Source: an uncultured Faecalibacterium sp. | GTDB taxonomy: Bacteria > Bacillota > Clostridia > Oscillospirales > Ruminococcaceae | Reading direction: 5' to 3' | Assembly (NCBI GenBank): GCA_944386015.1 | Contig: CALWZK010000001.1 | Span: 96,290 to 160,289 of the forward strand | DNA length: 64,000 nt | Part shown: positions 60,935-64,000 of the stretch, one piece after another | Position numbering within the stretch: the first letter of the stretch is position 1 | How the letters are laid out: every line of letters starts with the position of its first letter | Notes under the pieces: generated by a model | Seen by the model: only the letters and a program-made list of their open reading frames with translations | Database searches by the model: none | Told to the model about the DNA's origin: nothing | Position numbers and translations under genes: made by a program

Positions 60935-62224
60935 ATGCGTACCATCCAAACCATGCAGCAGGCAGACGAGTTTTTTGCTTCTCTGCCCGACGGCTTTGAT
61001 GCGCCCCAGGATTTCGCCGCAGCCCTGCCCCCGGCGGCGGAACCGGCCGTGAAGTATATCCCGGTGGCAGGAACCGCCGGCAAGACCACCGTTGCCGCCC
61101 TGACGGCGGGGATTCTGAAAGAGGCAGGGTTCCGCACCGGCCTGTATACGGCCGGCTCTGAGCCCCTTTCTGCCCGGATCAAGGTGGATGGCCAGCCCCT
61201 GACTGGCGCCGCTGCAGAGGCCTATGCCGAGGCCGCAGACCGGATTCTGGAAGGGACGCTGCTGTCCCGCCCGGCGGCGGAACTGGCCGCGGCTTGCAGC
61301 TGCTTTGGGGCAGCGGGGTGCTTCTTCGCTGTGGTGGAGACGGCGGACGGGGCCCTGGCCTCGGTGCTGCCCGAAGTGCCGGCCTGCGCCGTCACTCACA
61401 TCGGCCCCGACGGTTCGGGCCGCACCATCGAGCGCCTGGCCCATGATGCGGCTGCCGTCATGCGGAAAGGCTCGGTCTGCGTCACAGCGCCGGGCCAGCC
61501 CAAGGCAGCTCTGACCGAAATCATTGTGGCAGCGGGCAAGGCCGACTGCGAGCTGGTGGTTCCTGAAGAGGATGACATCACCTTCCCCGACGAGGACAAG
61601 CCCACTGCCCGGGTGGACTATGGCGGATACGATGTGCCCCCCGCCTTCATGGGCTATCACGCCGCCTGCAATGTAGCAGTGGCGGTGGAGTTGTCCCTGG
61701 CCCTCTGGCGCAAAGGCCACGACATCCAGGATGACGCCATCCTGGGCGGCATGGCGGCCACCCAAAACCGCAGCAGCATCCGCATCCTCTCCCGGGACCC
61801 GCTGGTGATTCTGGATGCCTGCCGCACCCCCCAGCAGGCGGCAGCCCTGCTGCGGGTGCTGCAGATGGCCAAAGTGCGGCACCTCAACGCCGTCATCGGC
61901 CTGCGGACCAAAGAGGGGGCAGAGGACTTCTTTGCCACCCTGGAAAACGGCCTGCTGCCCGCCGACCAGAAGAAGGACAAGGACAAGATGCCCGGCATGG
62001 GGGAGGAAGGCCCCATCGACCGCCTGTACCTGACGGTTCCGGCAGGGGAAGACCCGGCCCTGGCCCACACCCTGGCAGATCTGGCCCGCTTCCACTTTGA
62101 AACCGAAGTCTGCACCGATCTGGAGCAGGCCATTGCAGCGGCCCGGGCCGCCGGCGGACGGGGCATCCTGATCTGCGGCAGTGAGGCGCTGGCCCTGGAA
62201 GCTGAACATCTGCTGGAAAACTAA
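60935..62224 (+). CDS. folC: FolC-like folylpolyglutamate/dihydrofolate synthase
   Basis: A 429-residue Mur-ligase-superfamily protein. The P-loop is GTAGKTT at 46-52, and VTHIGPDG and YHAACNVAVAVELSLALW match the FolC central region. The usual FolC signature around HPDHDT-like residues is altered, so substrate specificity may be modified. GGAAAGGA precedes the ATG. Its placement after valS supports folC over murT-type ligases. It would add glutamate to folate or dihydropteroate in the cytoplasm. Confidence 0.8.
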   Translation: MRTIQTMQQADEFFASLPDGFDAPQDFAAALPPAAEPAVKYIPVAGTAGKTTVAALTAGILKEAGFRTGLYTAGSEPLSARIKVDGQPLTGAAAEAYAEAADRILEGTLLSRPAAELAAACSCFGAAGCFFAVVETADGALASVLPEVPACAVTHIGPDGSGRTIERLAHDAAAVMRKGSVCVTAPGQPKAALTEIIVAAGKADCELVVPEEDDITFPDEDKPTARVDYGGYDVPPAFMGYHAACNVAVAVELSLALWRKGHDIQDDAILGGMAATQNRSSIRILSRDPLVILDACRTPQQAAALLRVLQMAKVRHLNAVIGLRTKEGAEDFFATLENGLLPADQKKDKDKMPGMGEEGPIDRLYLTVPAGEDPALAHTLADLARFHFETEVCTDLEQAIAAARAAGGRGILICGSEALALEAEHLLEN

Positions 62225-62260
62225 GGGCATCGACACCCTTTTCTAAAAAAGTCAAGGCAT

Positions 62261-62297
62261 ATCCCGTACACTAGATGCATAGTGTACGGGATTTTTT
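62261..62297 (+). terminator. Terminator after folC
   Basis: A perfect 13-bp stem (ATCCCGTACACTA with TAGTGTACGGGAT) followed by six T residues, ending 22 bases before the spoIIAA start. Confidence 0.92.
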
Positions 62298-62318
62298 GAT
62301 GTAAGGAGTGAAAGCGCG

Positions 62319-62660
62319 ATGGCGAATGTGAGGTTCAGCATGGCGGGCGATACCCTGTATGCGTATCTGACGGGGGAGATCGATCACGATGCGGCCCAGT
62401 CCCTGCGGCTGGAAATCGACGACGCCCTGGTCTGCCATCTGCCCCATACCCTGGTGCTGGATTTCAGCGGGGTGGGCTTTATGGATTCATCGGGGGTGGG
62501 GCTGATTTTGGGCCGCCAGCGGCGGGTCAAGGCGCTGGGCGGACGGATTCAGGTGCAGCATGCGCCCCGCCAGCTGCGCCGGGTTCTGGACCTGGCACAG
62601 ATTCCCTGCGGCGATCCCAATCAGGCTGCGGTCAGCAGCGAAGGAGGCAATCAGACATGA
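62319..62660 (+). CDS. spoIIAA: SpoIIAA-type anti-sigma factor antagonist
   Basis: A 113-residue STAS-domain protein. The phosphorylatable serine lies in MDSSGVGLILGR, as in SpoIIAA. In Bacillus, its unphosphorylated form frees sigma-F from SpoIIAB in the forespore. GTAAGGAGTG precedes the ATG. Its stop overlaps the spoIIAB start (ATGA), the usual spoIIA operon arrangement. Confidence 0.92.
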   Translation: MANVRFSMAGDTLYAYLTGEIDHDAAQSLRLEIDDALVCHLPHTLVLDFSGVGFMDSSGVGLILGRQRRVKALGGRIQVQHAPRQLRRVLDLAQIPCGDPNQAAVSSEGGNQT

Positions 62661-63100
62661 AAGCAGAAAACAGTACCCGGATTCAGTTCGATTCTCTCAG
62701 CGTCAATGAGGCCTATGCCCGGGGGGCAGTGGCGGCCTTCCTGGCCCGCTATGATCCCACGGTGCCCCAGCTGGCGGATATCAAGACAGCGGTTTCCGAG
62801 GCGGTGACCAACTGCATTGTCCACGCCTACCCGGACCGGGTGGGACAGATTGTGATGACGATTGCGGTCTATCCCGACCGGCGGATCAGGATCACGGTGG
62901 CAGACCGGGGGATCGGGATTCCCGATGTGGCCCAGGCCATGGAGCCGCTGTTCACCACCGGGGACCCGGAGGAACGGTCCGGCCTGGGCTTTGCGGTGAT
63001 GCAGAGCTTTATGGATCAGGTGAAAGTGACCTCCCATCCGGCCCGGGGCACCAGGGTGGTGATGACCAAACAGCTGGCCGCCAAGACATCCGATACATAA
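62657..63100 (+). CDS. spoIIAB: SpoIIAB-type anti-sigma factor / kinase
   Basis: A 147-residue GHKL-type ATPase and protein kinase that inhibits sigma-F and phosphorylates SpoIIAA. The ATP-binding boxes are EAVTNCIVHAY (N box), DRGIGI (G1) and GLGFAVMQSFMD (G2). It overlaps spoIIAA by four bases and is followed after 24 bases by sigF. Confidence 0.95.
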   Translation: MKAENSTRIQFDSLSVNEAYARGAVAAFLARYDPTVPQLADIKTAVSEAVTNCIVHAYPDRVGQIVMTIAVYPDRRIRITVADRGIGIPDVAQAMEPLFTTGDPEERSGLGFAVMQSFMDQVKVTSHPARGTRVVMTKQLAAKTSDT

Positions 63101-63124
63101 CTTATAAGGAGAGGCGGCAGATTT

Positions 63125-63799
63125 ATGGTATCGGACAAAACCCGGCGGAGCGTTTTTATTGAGAAGAATCTGGGGCTGGTGCACAGTTGCGCCGGCCGTT
63201 TTCGTGGCCGGGGCATCGAATACGATGACCTCTACAGTGCAGGATGTATGGGCCTGGTAAAAGCCTGTGACGGTTTTGATGAGACCCGGGGGGTATGCTT
63301 TTCCACTTATGCGGTGCCGGTGATTCTGGGAGAAATCAAAAAGCTGTTTCGGGACGGGGGCACCGTTAAGGTCAGCCGTTCCATCAAGGAGCTTGGATTG
63401 CGGATCAGTGCAGCCCGGGAACGCTATATGAAACAGTATGGCTCCGAAATGACGGTGGGGCAGCTGGCGGAAGAGCTGGGGGAAACACCGGAAGCCGTGG
63501 CCCTGGCCATTCGGGCCTCCATGCCCGCCATGAGCCTTACCCCCGAGACGGACGATGGGGATGACCGTCAGCTGGATATTCCGGTGGCCTCCCCGGAGGA
63601 AGAGCTGTCCGATAAAATCAGTTTGGAAGAAGTTCTGGACAGCCTCTCGGAACAGGACCGGACCTTGATCCGGCTGCGTTTTTACGGGAACCGCACCCAA
63701 AGTGATACAGCAAAGCTGCTGCATACGACTCAGGTGCAGGTTTCCCGGCGGGAAAGAAAGATCCTCCAAATGATGCGGGCAAAACTTTTGGAAGGATAA
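63125..63799 (+). CDS. sigF: RNA polymerase sigma-F factor (sporulation)
   Basis: A 224-residue sigma-70-family factor of the SigF/SigG group. Region 2 has DLYSAGCMGLVKACDGFDET; the region 2.4-3 segment is VKVSRSIKELG and region 4 has RFYGNRTQSDTAKLLHTTQV. Spacing and order with spoIIAA and spoIIAB identify it as sigF. In spore-formers it directs early forespore genes. The operon appears intact. Confidence 0.95.
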   Translation: MVSDKTRRSVFIEKNLGLVHSCAGRFRGRGIEYDDLYSAGCMGLVKACDGFDETRGVCFSTYAVPVILGEIKKLFRDGGTVKVSRSIKELGLRISAARERYMKQYGSEMTVGQLAEELGETPEAVALAIRASMPAMSLTPETDDGDDRQLDIPVASPEEELSDKISLEEVLDSLSEQDRTLIRLRFYGNRTQSDTAKLLHTTQVQVSRRERKILQMMRAKLLEG

Positions 63800-63811
63800 T
63801 GCAAAAAACTA

Positions 63812-63840
63812 TTGCAATTCGGGAAAAATTATGGTAAAAT
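63812..63840 (+). promoter_or_regulatory. Promoter 1 of a transcript leaving the window
   Basis: TTGCAA, 17 bases, TAAAAT, just after sigF; no terminator is seen between sigF and this point. Confidence 0.6.
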
Positions 63841-63904
63841 CTATTCTACAGCGGACATAAAGCGCAAGTGTTGATCGAATCCTGAAAAAATATGGAAAAA
63901 TCCC

Positions 63905-63933
63905 TTGACAAATGTCCGGATCTGTAGTACTAT
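63905..63933 (+). promoter_or_regulatory. Promoter 2 of a transcript leaving the window
   Basis: TTGACA, 17 bases, TACTAT. The sequence after it has a GAGCGCTCCGACGAGCGC hairpin and ends AAAAAAGTGCT. The tandem strong promoters and long untranslated leader suggest a stable RNA or highly expressed gene just beyond the edge. Confidence 0.75.
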
Positions 63934-64000
63934 ATGTGAGCGCTCCGACGAGCGCCCCACAACAGAAAAGAGCGAGCGAAAAACACTTCAAAAAAGTGCT

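Noticed and set aside
62225..62318. Sigma-H promoter in front of spoIIAA
   Set aside because: Only a weak AAGGCATAT-like element is present, and the region is mostly the folC terminator hairpin; not convincing.

Overview
The window is 64 kb of GC-rich chromosomal DNA from a low-redox, gut-type Firmicute. The best guess is the Gemmiger/Subdoligranulum/Faecalibacterium branch of Oscillospiraceae. This is inferred from the mix of consensus TTGACA/TATAAT promoters, AGGAGG ribosome binding sites, sugar ABC transporters without their own ATPase, a sodium-pumping decarboxylase, soluble fumarate-reductase-like flavoproteins, a valS T-box and a spoIIAA-spoIIAB-sigF operon in GC-rich DNA. No insertion sequence, prophage or CRISPR array was seen.

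Layout. 1-6.1 kb: a galactoside locus with a GH36 alpha-galactosidase (runs off the left edge), a broken regulator/permease junction and a GH2 beta-galactosidase. 6.1-13.4 kb: aminopeptidase C, a DUF5131 protein, a heterodimeric ABC exporter, a flavin-reductase-like protein and tRNA-Ala(GGC). 13.4-18.7 kb: a three-subunit xanthine-dehydrogenase-type molybdenum hydroxylase, divergent from a ModE-like regulator and a THEP1-MocA fusion. 18.8-23.6 kb: a permuted NlpC/P60-like hydrolase, an orphan ABC ATPase domain, PerR with its operator, a QueD-like protein, a lipoprotein MsrA-MsrB and a HAD phosphatase that seems to start at ATA. 23.6-27.4 kb (minus strand): beta and gamma-type subunits of a Na+-pumping decarboxylase, an M24 peptidase and a YesL-like protein.

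27.5-35.1 kb is a complete sialic-acid regulon: RpiR-family regulator, substrate-binding protein, two permeases, NanA, YhcH, NanE and NanK. Near-identical palindromes lie before the regulator and before the transporter. 35.2-44.2 kb: a coiled-coil gene pair, an ArsB/NhaD-type transporter, a PPC-domain protein, a GntR(YtrA)-ABC-lipoprotein operon with a clear operator, a LysR/YeiH divergent pair and a GH25 lysozyme. 44.3-51.5 kb: an FMN/FAD reductase lipoprotein, a divergent PucR-type regulator, TauE, a cysteine-rich membrane protein and a second fumarate-reductase/LysR pair in which both genes are decapitated. 51.6-64 kb: an unknown gene coupled to a UvrA2-type ATPase, a large TPR protein, T-box-valS-vanZ-folC, the spoIIA/sigF operon and strong promoters running off the right edge.

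The most unusual pattern is three sites where one gene appears joined to the interior of another (about 2285, 19435 and 49855). Each is explained most simply by loss of an internal segment, either real deletions in this strain or collapsed assembly. Other points of interest are the THEP1-MocA fusion with its mirror-image divergent promoters, the two-site sialic-acid regulon and the uncharacterised gene paired with UvrA2.
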